From Lomentospora prolificans (taxonomy: Eukaryota > Ascomycota > Sordariomycetes > Microascales > Microascaceae), in assembly GCA_029532625.1 (NCBI GenBank), contig JARFXM010000011.1, forward strand, positions 558,001 to 622,000: a stretch of 64,000 bases of DNA. Direction: 5' to 3'. The translations under genes and the position numbers were made by a program. This document shows, one piece after another, positions 10,409 to 19,937 of the stretch (position 1 is its first letter; every line of letters begins with the position of its first letter). The notes beneath the pieces were generated by a model that had not been told where the DNA came from, made no database searches, and was given only the letters and a program-made list of their open reading frames with translations.

Positions 10409-12364
10409 CTATTCCTGCTTGGGAGGAATGACAGGGAGCGTTAGATAGTTTTGGAACTGGGGGCCGAAGTGGATATGGTTGGTACCCTGCAGCTTCTCGG
10501 CCGACCTGAAAGGAGAAAATGGGTTGGTTAGTCTCATATGCACGATTTCCAAGACGCAGATTCGGGAAATTGGAGATGCCTGGATCTTACCTATCGTTGG
10601 GGTCGTTATGCAGGAAGATGCCGGAACCCTGGGTATCGCCCGACGCCACCTCAAAGACGAGCCTTCCGCCCTTCTCCACAATGACGTTGGTGGGCCAAAT
10701 CTCAATGTCAACGGCGTAGACTTCTCCCTGGATTACGGGAAGGACGTCCTTGCTGGTGTAATCCCTGTGGGGAAGCCACTCGCGGTGTTTAGGGTGCTCC
10801 TTGTTGACCTTTCGAAGACTTACCCTGAGCCAGCCCTTGGTGAGGGGGACGGGATCACCAGCGGTACCAGTATAGAAGACCTCCTTTCCGTCGGGGCCAA
10901 TGTGACGAAGGGTCACGAAGAGATCGATATCGCTAGGAGTAGGACCCGAAGGATCAGGCGTCACGGAAACGTTAAGACGCGAAGTAACGTGACCTGTAAT
11001 CTCAGTCTCCTCCTCAAAGGGGGCCGTGGTGAACTGAAGGAGTTCGGGCTTGTCCATGGTGCCTAGAGCACGGTAACCGAGCTTTCCCCGCGTCTGGGTG
11101 GCGGACTCGTCCTTGGTGAGGCCTTGATCCGCAGTGAGGAAGAACTTGGTATACTGGGTGCGGGCAATGGGCCATTCATTTTCAGTTCGACGGGGGTACG
11201 CCTTTTCGGCCTGGGCATCGTTGAATCCCACGTTTCCTTTACGGAGAACGATGTCGACGGGGGGGACTTTTCCGGGAGTGGCCCAGCCGACCCTGTCCTC
11301 GCCCTTGAGGAAGGCGTCGAGGAAGCTGCGCTGCACTTCGACCTCTTCGTCGTAGTAAAATGGGAGATCATGACGACCGGTAATCATTCGGAGGTACTTG
11401 AGCTTGGAACCAGCATGGATGTAGCCCTCGACGTTACCCCTCAAATGAAGGAGAATACCGCCCCAGTTACCAACGGATAGGAGAGGCACCTCGATGTCAC
11501 CCATGTCGTACTCCTTCGACGCATAGTAAGCATCATCGCGGAATCTGTTGGCCGCGTTATCCGTGTTCTGGTCATTCCTGTTGGCGGCCAGTTCCTCTTC
11601 AGGAAGATCTCCTTCGATAGTGTCAGGGCCCCAGTTGCTCGCATTGCGTCCCGGGCGTCCGTACTGATTGGTAATGACCTGGCGGTTCCACCAGAACTTG
11701 ATGAAGCCATTGGAGAGGATCCCGCCATGTCGGCACCTGTCCCTGTAGTAATCGGACATGCCCTCCCACGGAATGACGGCAGAGAGACCCTTGGGCTTGC
11801 GCGCAGCTACACGCCACTGGCTACCGGCATAGTAGCTGATGCCAAGGAGACCGACCTTGCCCGTAGACCACGGCTGCTCGGCGGCCCACTCGACAACATC
11901 GAAGAAGGCCTCGCTAGTACCGCGCGACATGGTGTCAAGCACACCGGGAGACTGGCCGAGGCCCCTCTCGTCAGCACGGACAACTGCATAACCGTGGGAG
12001 GTCCAGAAGCCCGGGTCGGGGGTTTCCCAGGCGGAATGGTCCGACTTGTGGCGGGGATTGACCTCGGAATAGGACTTGGGGTGGAAGCTATTACAGGGTG
12101 AGCATGTGTGCTAATTACTTGGATTTTTTTTTCGCCTCTCGCGCCGTGGATCGACATCAAACACACTTACTCCTTGTAGTGGATGTCCTTTCCGTAGGGT
12201 CCGTACGTCACCAAGACGGGAACTGGCTCAGAACCCTTGGGGCGGTACACATTGCAGCGAATGAGGCCGTCGGCGACTTTTAGCGGCACGGTGACGTTCT
12301 GTTCGAAAATGTAGGGAAACGACGTCTCGTCCACCGTGCGAAGGTCTTTGATTTCGTTGGGCAT
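10409..12364 (-). CDS. CocE/NonD-family alpha/beta hydrolase (acyl esterase / X-Pro dipeptidyl-peptidase-like)
   Basis: Three exons, complement of 10409-10505, 10591-12087 and 12171-12364, encode about 595 residues. The N-terminal half shows the alpha/beta-hydrolase fold: PVLVTYGPYGKD for the first strand, a YAVVRADERGLGQSPG strand, and the nucleophile elbow GISYYAG. The His block reads ITGRHDLPFYY. The C-terminal half (HVTSRLNVSVTPDPSGP..., KGWLRVSLRKVNKEHPKH) matches the jelly-roll domain of the CocE/PepX C-terminal family. The acid residue usually found in a GWYD-type motif is not obvious; the equivalent stretch reads SVGNWGGILLHLRGN. Members cleave esters, amides or acylated small molecules. 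In this cluster it may release an aromatic acid from an ester or amide (inference). It is head-to-head with the FAD monooxygenase gene. Confidence 0.9.
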
Positions 12365-12697
12365 CGTTATTTTACGGTTGCGTTATTAGTCCTGAACGAG
12401 GGACTTGGGTGTTTTTTGGGGGTCTTGCGACAATCCTTGCCAGGCGGCTGAGCATACGAACGATACAAAGGGATACAAATGCAGGGTGCAAGACGGGCGC
12501 GGGTACCTCTTTTCTTCGAACTCGGCAAGGGAGTTGGCTGCAGCGAATCGAACCACTTCCAAAATGAAACCAAGAAATGAGAGGGAAGGGGAAGAGGAAG
12601 CACCATCTTACTCCAAATACCCTTTTCCCTCGGTACGGCACAGCGCCACCGGCTTCGCACAAATCCAGGGGTTCTCCTCAACCGCTCACTAGTGCCT

Positions 12698-12715
12698 GCG
12701 GAGAAGCTCTCCCGG
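12698..12715. promoter_or_regulatory. Candidate regulator site, inverted GGAGA-AGC-TCTCC
   Basis: GCGGAGAAGCTCTCCCGG contains perfect 5-bp arms (GGAGA / TCTCC) around AGC. Two closely similar 18-mers lie in the hydrolase/cupin promoter at 17686-17703 and 17802-17819. Its assignment to the cluster regulator is inference only. Confidence 0.35.
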
Positions 12716-13126
12716 TGGTCTCCCTCTCCCCCACCGGCCCGGAGCAGCCCGAGTTGGACTTAGCCAGCACTATTATTAATAAGAGAGAGAAGCAGAAAAA
12801 AAAACAATCGCTAAACCGTACGATGTGGAGCCGAAAGCGAAAGAAACGAGCAAGTGCAGCGACGGACACAACTGAGGGAACAGTCAAGGCCAAAGCGCTG
12901 TGCCAGGCCACAGCCAGCACCAACACACTGTCGCATCCACATGATGCACCATGAGGGAAGCAAGGGGGGCAATCCGAGGCACACGCTGCAGGTTGCCGGT
13001 TGCCGTCGAGTCAACACCCACTTGGTTACACTGCATGCTTCCCATTTGAAATAATTAGGAACCCCCTCCGAAAGCTGCTTCAAAAACGAGAGGCAAGGTG
13101 GGGTAGCTGTCCTCTCCGTCCGCGTC

Positions 13127-13144
13127 TGTGTGTGTGTGTGTGTG
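13127..13144 (+). repeat. (TG)9 microsatellite
   Basis: Nine TG units lie about 150 bp upstream of the monooxygenase start codon, in its likely promoter or 5' UTR. The tract is potentially length-polymorphic. Confidence 0.85.
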
Positions 13145-13291
13145 AGAGTCTTTTTTGTGAATCTTCTTTTTTTCTATCTTCTTTTGCCTCCGCGCTACCC
13201 CGTTTCCTTTTTCACCATTTGAAACATAATAGCGGGCGATTTGAAGCTGCTCTTAAGTACAAGAACGAAAATTCGACACCTCTCAAAAGAC

Positions 13292-15896
13292 ATGGCGTCT
13301 GCATCACCGCAGCCGCTCAAAGTGCTGATCGTCGGAGCAGGTAAAACTACCCCAACCATCTGACAAGCACCGCGTATTAACGGATAACCAAAGGCATCGG
13401 TGGACTTACGGCGGCAATTGGCCTACGCCAGCAGGGGCACGAGGTCACGGTATGACGGAGCCAGCATCTTCCCCGCATGTCTTCCACACGATCGCCAAGA
13501 ACATGGTAGGGCTGATGTAGTGTTGATCTCTATAGCTTTTCGAGAGATCTGAGCTCGCGCAAGAGACCGGTGCAGCTCTGCACCTGGCCCCCAACTGCCA
13601 TGGCTTGCTCCGCAGATTCGGTATCTACCCCGAGACCTTCGGTGCCAACCCTGTCCACGGTGTGAGTAAAGAGTCCCACGCTCCCTTTCGGGTCCTCCTT
13701 ACTACTTCGGAGCCGAACCGAGTTACTAACTTGGTAGCTTAGATGATCGAGTGCCTTCAGGATGGCACGGTCCGCCTTGATATCAACCTAAAGGGTGCAC
13801 TCTCGATCTGGGAGTTTGTTAGTATTCTCCGTTTCAAAGTCCCAGCGTTCTCCTGTGATCTAACATCCCATAGCCTTGGGTACTCAGCCATCGCATCGGT
13901 CTCCACAATGCCTTGAAGCAAGCCGCTACCGGGAAGGAGGGTAAAGGCACTCCTGCCGTCCTAAAGACCTCTAGTCAAGTTGTTAGCGTCAACGTCGAGA
14001 CCGCTACCATTACCCTCGCGAACGGCACTGAGGTCACTGGTGATGTGGTTCTCGGCGCCGACGGAGTCAGCGTAGGTACCACCTTTGCTTACCCCCCACC
14101 AGTATAATTACCCATTGCTCACTCATGGCTGCAGTCTGTGACGAGAAAGGCTATCGCTGGCGACGACCACAAGCCCTTCGGCTCTGGAAAGTCTGCCTTC
14201 AGGTTTCTCATCCCCCACGAGACGATTCTTGGCAACCCCCTCACCAAGAACTTTGCTGAGCGTGATGGGTATATGCAAATCTGGTACGGCGATGACCGAC
14301 GACTCGTCATGTACCCTTGCAACGACAACACCATTATGAACTTTGTCGGCATCCACCCTAGCGAGCTAACCGCCTCCAAAGGAGAGGGTTGGAGTCGAAT
14401 TGGCAACAAAGAAACCCTCCTAGACATCTACAAAGACTTCGGTCCCAACGTCGAAGCCCTCCTTCAGATGGCCGATGCCAGTGAGCTCAAGGTCTGGACT
14501 CTTCTTGACATGGAGCGCATCCCCGCCTGGACAAAGGGTCGCCTGGCTCTGCTCGGCGATGCGGCACATCCTTTCCTGCCACACCAAGGACAAGGAGGTA
14601 AAGATAAACCTGCGCACTCTCTTGTTGGAAGAAAGTGACTGACATAACTTTAGGCGGTGTTGCTATTGAGGATGCCACGTCCCTTGTGGCGCTCCTCCCA
14701 GCAGGCACTACTCCAGAGGATGTTCCCGAGCGCCTCGCTCTCTATGAAAAGGTCAGAGACGAACGTGCCCACAAAATCCAAGAATTCACAAGGATAGCTG
14801 GTGCCGATCTCAATGATAGCACTCGCAGCAAATTCAATAGTACGTGGATGCCCTAGTCCGTCTCACAACGCCAGAAACTGACAAACAGTTTGTAGTCATG
14901 GAGTTCACCAAATACAATTACGGCTTCAGCGAGTGGCACAATTCCACCCGCGCCCTTAAGGAGCACCTATGGGCTAAGAACGGCCACACCTACCGCCGTC
15001 AGCCTTTCTCCTTCGGCCCCATGACCAGCCCCCGCCAGGACCACTACGGTCGTCCCATTCCGTCCGACAAGTCGCGGTACACTACCCACTCTCTCCGCTT
15101 CAAGACCTCGGCTACCTACCTCCAAACCCTGTTCCCTACAAAGGCTTTCAGTTTCGCATCCCCCGGCACCATTGCCGAGGCTAGTTTCCAGTGTACCCAG
15201 CTGGACAAGATGGGCTGGCTCGGTGGCGGCGGCTACAACTTCTTTGGTCTCTGGATCCACGGGGTACAATACGAGAAGAAGGATGGAACCAAGATTGTCG
15301 GATCCTTCCTTCCTATACTCCTTGAGAATCTTTCTGATCCTATAACGACTGGCCGCGAGGAAATCGGGATGCCCAAGCTCTACTGTGAGATCAACGTAGC
15401 TAGCGACGAGTCATCGAGCCGCGTGACATGCAGCTGGAGGGGAGCCCATTTCCTCACCATGAAGCTCGACGGCCTTAGTGAGGTGCCAAAGGACAATAGC
15501 ACCAACGGCACGTCAAGCGATGCCCCTAAAAGCCAGGCACAAGCTCCTCCCGCCGGTCCCCCCAGCGGTCCTCCAACTGGTCCCCCTCCTAAGCCTGTCG
15601 AGGAAGGCCTACTCGTTTACAGGTACGTGCCCGCCGTCGGCAAGAAGGGAGTTGCCGATGCGGAATATGCCGTCTTCATTCCAAACAAGACCGCCACAAC
15701 AACTCGCGTCGCCGACAAGACGGTACGCTCCAAGACCGGCACCATTGAAGCTGAGGCTGGCAATTGGGAGTCGCTCCCCACACTGCACAATGTTGCCGAG
15801 GGGCTCGCAGAGGTTCCCGTGTATGAAGTTATTGAGGCCAAGATCGAGGAGGGCCATGGAGTGGAGGATCTTTCTCAGGCTGAGAGGGTGGAGTAG
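13292..15896 (+). CDS. FAD-dependent monooxygenase fused to an acetoacetate-decarboxylase-like domain
   Basis: Eight-exon model (13292-13340, 13394-13449, 13536-13661, 13743-13817, 13874-14071, 14135-14597, 14654-14839, 14896-15896) giving about 717 residues. Residues 1-384 form a group A (salicylate-hydroxylase-like) flavoprotein monooxygenase: GAGIGG at 15-20 binds the FAD ADP moiety, GADGVS is the DG motif, and LLGDAAHPFLPHQGQGG is the GD motif. The last exon supplies about 330 further residues of a different fold. TKAFSFASPGTIAEASFQC, the glycine-rich middle, and GREEIGMPK followed by Leu resemble the acetoacetate decarboxylase superfamily. The Lys that would form the Schiff base appears present, but the second Lys of the classical KK pair is Leu. 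A Pro-rich linker lies near 15540-15595. I infer ring hydroxylation coupled to decarboxylation or another C-domain step. It shares a promoter with the esterase. Confidence 0.88.
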
Positions 15897-16096
15897 GACT
15901 AGTTTGTTGAGAGTGGATAGATTTATTGTAATTGCTGAGTAATTTGAGAGTTTATCATATCTTTATTTCCAAGGAGGGATATTCGTGACACTTTACGTAA
16001 AGTAGATCTCTAGCCAACGGAGTAATATAAATAATACGCAATAGATGGGATGGTTGGAAACGGTCCTTCTATTTGGTTTATCACGTCGACGCTCTT
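15897..16096. terminator. Convergent 3' spacer
   Basis: This 200-bp AT-rich stretch lies between the converging stop codons of the monooxygenase fusion and the fumarylacetoacetase-like gene. It presumably holds both polyadenylation regions. Confidence 0.5.
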
Positions 16097-17434
16097 CTAA
16101 CATGGACGAGCTGGGAGCAGCTTACCGACACACTCTCCAAATCCAACACCAGAGGATGATAGTTCTCCTGCAACAGCAGTCATCCTCACAACATCTCCGT
16201 CCTGCAAGTACGTCCTTGTAGATCCGTTATCAAGCGCAACAGGCACTTTCCCGCCTTCAGTCGCCTCCAACATGCACCCGTGGGACCCCTTTCCTTCACC
16301 ACTTACGGTTCCAGTCGCCATAATGTCCCCGGATCGCAAGGCCGCGCCAGCACTAGCTATGTGTGCCACCATCTGGCGGGCAGTCCAGTACATCAACTTC
16401 ACGTTGGACTTGCCAATGACGGTGGTGGAGGTTTCCGTCTGCACCTCGACCTGCATGCCGATGGAATAGGTAACATTCTCGGGGTCGTTAAGATAGTTGA
16501 CCACTGGCTGCACCCTGGCGGGCCCGGGCACCTTGAAGGGCTCGAGGGCGTCGAGCGTGACGATCCATGGAGAGATAGTGGTGCCGAAATTCTTGCCGTT
16601 TAGAGGGCCCAGAGGCATCATTTCGAAGCCCTGGATGTCTCGAGCTGCATGCATGGTTAGCGGATATTAGAGTATACATTTTTGTTCCATGCACCCGCTT
16701 ACCACTCCAGTCATTGAGCACGACGAAGCCAAAAATGTGCTCGTCCGCATCGGTAGCCAACACTCTTTTGTTCCTGGCCAGTGGCTGTCCGATAATGGCC
16801 GCAAACTCCATCTCGTAATCTACAGCCTTGGAAGGGCCATCAACGATGGCACCATCCTTGCTCCTATCGCGGTACTGCCCAATCGGCCTCTCAATGTCAG
16901 TTCCCGAAACGACAACTGAGCTTGCGCGGCCCTGATAGCCAATAGGAAGGTTGAAGAAGGCAGGCGGGGGACGCTCGTCGTTGATAATGATTCGGCCTGC
17001 ATTCTTGACGTGCTCGAGGGAGCAAGAAAAGTCTAGACCCGCGCTGTTAGTCGCCGATCAAAGGTTTCAGCCCTAGACTTGTACGCACCTACGAAATCGC
17101 CGACCGCGACCGGCAGATGCATGGTGACTTGGCCGACATCCTCGAAGCTCCCTGCGGGGAAAGCATCAAGGTCCGTTTCACTAATAATCTTTCGCACACT
17201 GCTGACAACCGACCTCGGCAAAGAGGCGAACTGGTTCAGAGAGTCATTGGAAAAGATGTCCTCTGGCAAGTTCGCGACCGAAGAGAAAATGCCCGCCTTG
17301 GCTAGGTCATGGAGAAAGATGACATTGTTTTCTAAGCGAGTCACGGCCTGGAGAGAATTGTGAGTGGTGGAAGAGGCGATTCCAAAGGGAATGTTTTGCC
17401 GTGAAAAGTGGTTGGCGTAGTCCGGAGATGTCAT
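16097..17434 (-). CDS. Fumarylacetoacetase-like hydrolase with catalytic His replaced by Gln
   Basis: Three exons, complement of 16097-16644, 16703-17032 and 17089-17434, give about 407 residues, the usual size of two-domain fumarylacetoacetases. The N-terminal domain ends in GDFVDFSCSLEHVKNAG, matching the metal-Asp segment. GRASSVVVSGTDIERPIGQ, VDYEMEFAA (two metal/acid Glu) and NDWSARDIQGFE...PLGPLNGKNFGTTISPW follow in the canonical order. In mammalian FAH the general base lies in GYHGRASS; here the codon at 16932-16934 gives GYQGRASS (Gln149). Family members hydrolyse a C-C bond in ring-cleavage products, as in tyrosine catabolism. Here the enzyme may act on the product of the LigB dioxygenase (inference). 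The His-to-Gln change suggests altered chemistry or substrate, or loss of activity. It is head-to-head with the cupin gene. Confidence 0.92.
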
Positions 17435-17677
17435 GTTGTGGATTGGAGATGTCCGCTGCCCAGATGTAGGGAATCAAGGTTGGCTTTTCGCTTTTGGCGC
17501 AACTCACGGCCGGGGCACAAAATAGTCAGACAAGCGTAGTAAGTCTGAGAATATCGCGATAATGGATGGCCGATTTTCACTAGAAAGTGGACAAACCACC
17601 AGTTTCAGGATTAGACAAGGAGCCTCGGTGCTCTTGTTAGATCTTTTTACTGATACGCCAGTTCTCGGCTCGCTGGA

Positions 17678-17703
17678 GGGAGCTTGAGGGAAAGCTCCCC
17701 GCC
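17678..17703. repeat. Perfect inverted repeat GGGAGCTT-N6-AAGCTCCC with overlapping candidate regulator site
   Basis: Arms GGGAGCTT (17678-17685) and AAGCTCCC (17692-17699) are exact reverse complements separated by GAGGGA. The right arm lies inside an 18-mer, 17686-17703, that matches the motif in the esterase/monooxygenase promoter. It could be a dimeric transcription-factor site. Confidence 0.45.
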
Positions 17704-17801
17704 TCCACAAGCTGCCAGGCTGGTGCCTTAACTCCGCGCCACTAAAATAAGCTAGACAGCTCCGAGTCGGGGTGCTTTTGTCCAGGGGAAGCGAACGAGC
17801 T

Positions 17802-17819
17802 GCGGGGAAGCTCCTCGGG
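17802..17819. promoter_or_regulatory. Candidate regulator site, second copy in hydrolase/cupin promoter
   Basis: GCGGGGAAGCTCCTCGGG aligns base for base with the sites at 12698-12715 and 17686-17703 across a GNGGRRAAGCTCYYC core. GAGCT at 17797-17801 adds a second half-site on its left. Confidence 0.35.
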
Positions 17820-18066
17820 TCGGCCCCACGACCTTCGGCACATTCACCATTCCTCTCTCTCTGCTTCCCTCCATTTCGGCATAGCTAAGCTCTGCTGCAT
17901 AAAAGTGGTGAATGGTAACAACTGGTGTGAGTAACTCCGGGTAAAGGCAGCTTTACATTTACTAGATTCTCTATTCTTTTTCTGCTCATCCGCCTTATCC
18001 ACGGCCTTATCGCATCCCCCTCACCACTCTCGACAGATTTCACCAACCACACAACACTCGGAAAAC

Positions 18067-18618
18067 ATGGCGTGTCAGGGCAAGCTCTCGCACCCCAAAA
18101 GGTTCATCACCACCACCGATGACAATGGCAAGGCAATCCTTGACCGCTCCATCCCCGCCGAGGCCCCCTTCTACGTCCTTTCTGACGGCGAGGTGAACTT
18201 TGCCCAGTGCTACGTCACCAGCGGCTTCCCCACGCAACTCAACGACGGAGCGGATTTGAAAGTCTACAGCGACTACCTCAAGAGCCCCCCCGGCTTGACG
18301 GTGTCCAATGGCACGGTCCTCCGCTACGTCGATATGCCGCCCTCTTCGACATGCGCCATGCACATTACCACGAGCTTGGATTATGGCGTTGTGCTGGAGG
18401 GCGAGGTTGATCTTCTGTTGGATTCTGGAGAGGAGCAGCGTATGAAGCGCGGCGATATCTGTATCCAGCGGGCGACGATGCATGCATGGAGGAACAACAG
18501 CGAGACGGAGTGGGCGCGCATGCTGTACATTTTGCAGCCCGTCCAACCACTCATCCAGAATGGAAAGGAGGTCAAGGAAAATCTAGGCACCATGGAAGGC
18601 GTCAGGTCGTCGACTTAG
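18067..18618 (+). CDS. Cupin-domain protein
   Basis: A single-exon gene of 183 residues beginning MACQGKLSHPKRF. A cupin barrel is visible in the second half: the block starting MHITTSLDYGVVLEGEVDL, then a hairpin (LDSGEEQRMKRGD) and the second metal-type motif ICIQRATMHAWRN. It has no signal peptide and is probably cytosolic. Single-cupin proteins of this fungal type often sit in secondary-metabolite or catabolic clusters as isomerases, dioxygenases or accessory proteins. It shares its promoter with the fumarylacetoacetase-like gene, which argues for a role in the same pathway. The reaction cannot be assigned. Confidence 0.88.
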   Translation: MACQGKLSHPKRFITTTDDNGKAILDRSIPAEAPFYVLSDGEVNFAQCYVTSGFPTQLNDGADLKVYSDYLKSPPGLTVSNGTVLRYVDMPPSSTCAMHITTSLDYGVVLEGEVDLLLDSGEEQRMKRGDICIQRATMHAWRNNSETEWARMLYILQPVQPLIQNGKEVKENLGTMEGVRSST

Positions 18619-18857
18619 ACGATATAATATTTGCGGGATCAGGTAGAACTTGGGGGACTCGGGAAATTCAAGCTTGAATGAATTTAAAACAAAAACAATG
18701 CAATTAAATCATAAACATTCGAATCTAAACTCCCGTATGCGACGAATAGACTACATTTGAGTGTGACACTCTACCCGCAAAAGGTCAAGCCGAAGGGAAT
18801 GCGAGGGCAGAAATCGGCAGGAACAAACTCTACGCTCTAATATTGTAGCTTCCCCGT

Positions 18858-19305
18858 CTAAAATTCTCCGCCGATGGGATACTTGAAGATATTCTCGTTG
18901 ACCCTTCCAACCGTCCTCCTCCATTGCTTAGCCACCGTCTGTGAGCATCTGCGCGTTAGCTTGAATTCCTGGCAATGTCGCAATTCAATCCTGGTCCGGT
19001 TTGGGTGTCCCTACCGCGTTGACAAAAACCCCAGTGAACATAGTAGCAATGAATACCCGCTCAATAGGGTGAGTATACACTCGAATCTGACTCTGGTCGC
19101 GCTCCGTGTCCGCAGGTCTGTACGGAGGGACTCTCCTCGACGTAGTCGGCCACTCGGGCGGGTTCTGCGTCGGCGCGCGGGCGGCGCTGCTATCTTCTGG
19201 GCCCGATGAGGCGTCGTTGCTGGCGCCAGAGTGGTGAAGCTCGTAATCGGTAAGGACCGTCCTCGCCGTGCGCGTGCGAGTAACTGTTTCGGTGGTGGAC
19301 GCCAT
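18858..19305 (-). CDS. Small two-exon hypothetical protein with one possible membrane segment
   Basis: Exons are the complement of 18858-18938 and 19015-19305, giving 123 residues. The start MASTTETVTRTRTARTV opens a low-complexity, Ser/Pro/Arg-rich N-terminus. Near residues 84-97 a short hydrophobic stretch (RVFIATMFTGVFVNA) ends exon 1. The 76-nt intron has a good donor (GTAGGG), a GCTAACGC branch point and a CAG acceptor. Exon 2 adds a basic tail (AKQWRRTVGRVNENIF) and a stop. Without the intron the frame ends after TPKPDQD. I do not recognise the family. Both exons are in frame and end cleanly, which supports a real gene. It is divergent from the aldehyde-dehydrogenase-like gene. Confidence 0.5.
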
Positions 19306-19937
19306 GGCAAAGACGTTTCGCGGTTGTGGTGCTGTGTGGCAATGTCGCAAGTGAGGGCTGTTCACGAAAATTCCGAGATCCAGAGGGATTTTGTGATCTG
19401 GCCTAGTGACTTCAGGCGCGCTGGGGGAGGGGGGGCTTCATCCGCTGGCTGGCTATTACGATATAGCTGGCGTTTGCGGGAGGGGCGGGCTACGACTATT
19501 AGGGAGCAAAGGGGCTATGACCATGGCTGGCGCATTATTCCGGGCCGGAGTCTCGGTCACCCGGTGGCTCGGGATGTGGGCGCGCGCTCTTTCCGAGCGT
19601 CACTTCATCGGGAAGTGGGTGAATGGAGTACCCTCCCCCCCCCGCACGGGACTATCCAGGCTGTGTTTTCTCCTTTTTAACCTAGCGCAGAACGGCGCCA
19701 CCCTTTCTCAATCGGACCAAAGGGTCACAAGCCGAGAGAGGGCAAAGAAACGGAAAGGAGAAACAAAGCGGAAACCCCAATATACCCCATTTAGTCATTG
19801 CAGCTGGCCTCGGACCTTCCCTTATCCTCGCCTCGCGTCCTTTTACATCATCTCCGCCCCCAGCTACAGACTCTCTGCCAGCCTTGGAGATCTCTCAATC
19901 CGATCATAGACGAACTTCATCGCGTCGCCCGCCCGTC
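19306..19937. promoter_or_regulatory. Divergent promoter, small hypothetical / ALDH-like gene
   Basis: About 630 bp lie between outward-facing ATGs. It has short G and C runs (19425-19433 and 19635-19643) but no supported coding sequence or recognisable regulatory site. Confidence 0.4.

Larger units (their letters stand above)
12365..13291. promoter_or_regulatory. Divergent promoter, esterase / FAD monooxygenase
   Basis: These 927 bp separate the two outward-facing ATGs (12364 minus, 13292 plus). The stretch holds one copy of the shared inverted motif at 12698-12715 and a TG microsatellite. No coding sequence is supported. It probably drives both catabolic genes. Confidence 0.55.
17435..18066. 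promoter_or_regulatory. Divergent promoter, hydrolase / cupin, rich in AGCTC inverted repeats
   Basis: This 632-bp region lies between outward-facing ATGs. It contains a perfect 8-bp inverted repeat at 17678-17699 and a further AAGCTC-centred site at 17802-17819, both listed separately. No coding sequence is supported. It has more copies of the candidate cluster motif than any other promoter in the window. Confidence 0.55.

Noticed and set aside
1499..18618. Reading the cluster as a secondary-metabolite biosynthetic cluster
   Set aside because: No PKS, NRPS, terpene cyclase or DMATS backbone gene is present; the enzyme set fits degradation better.
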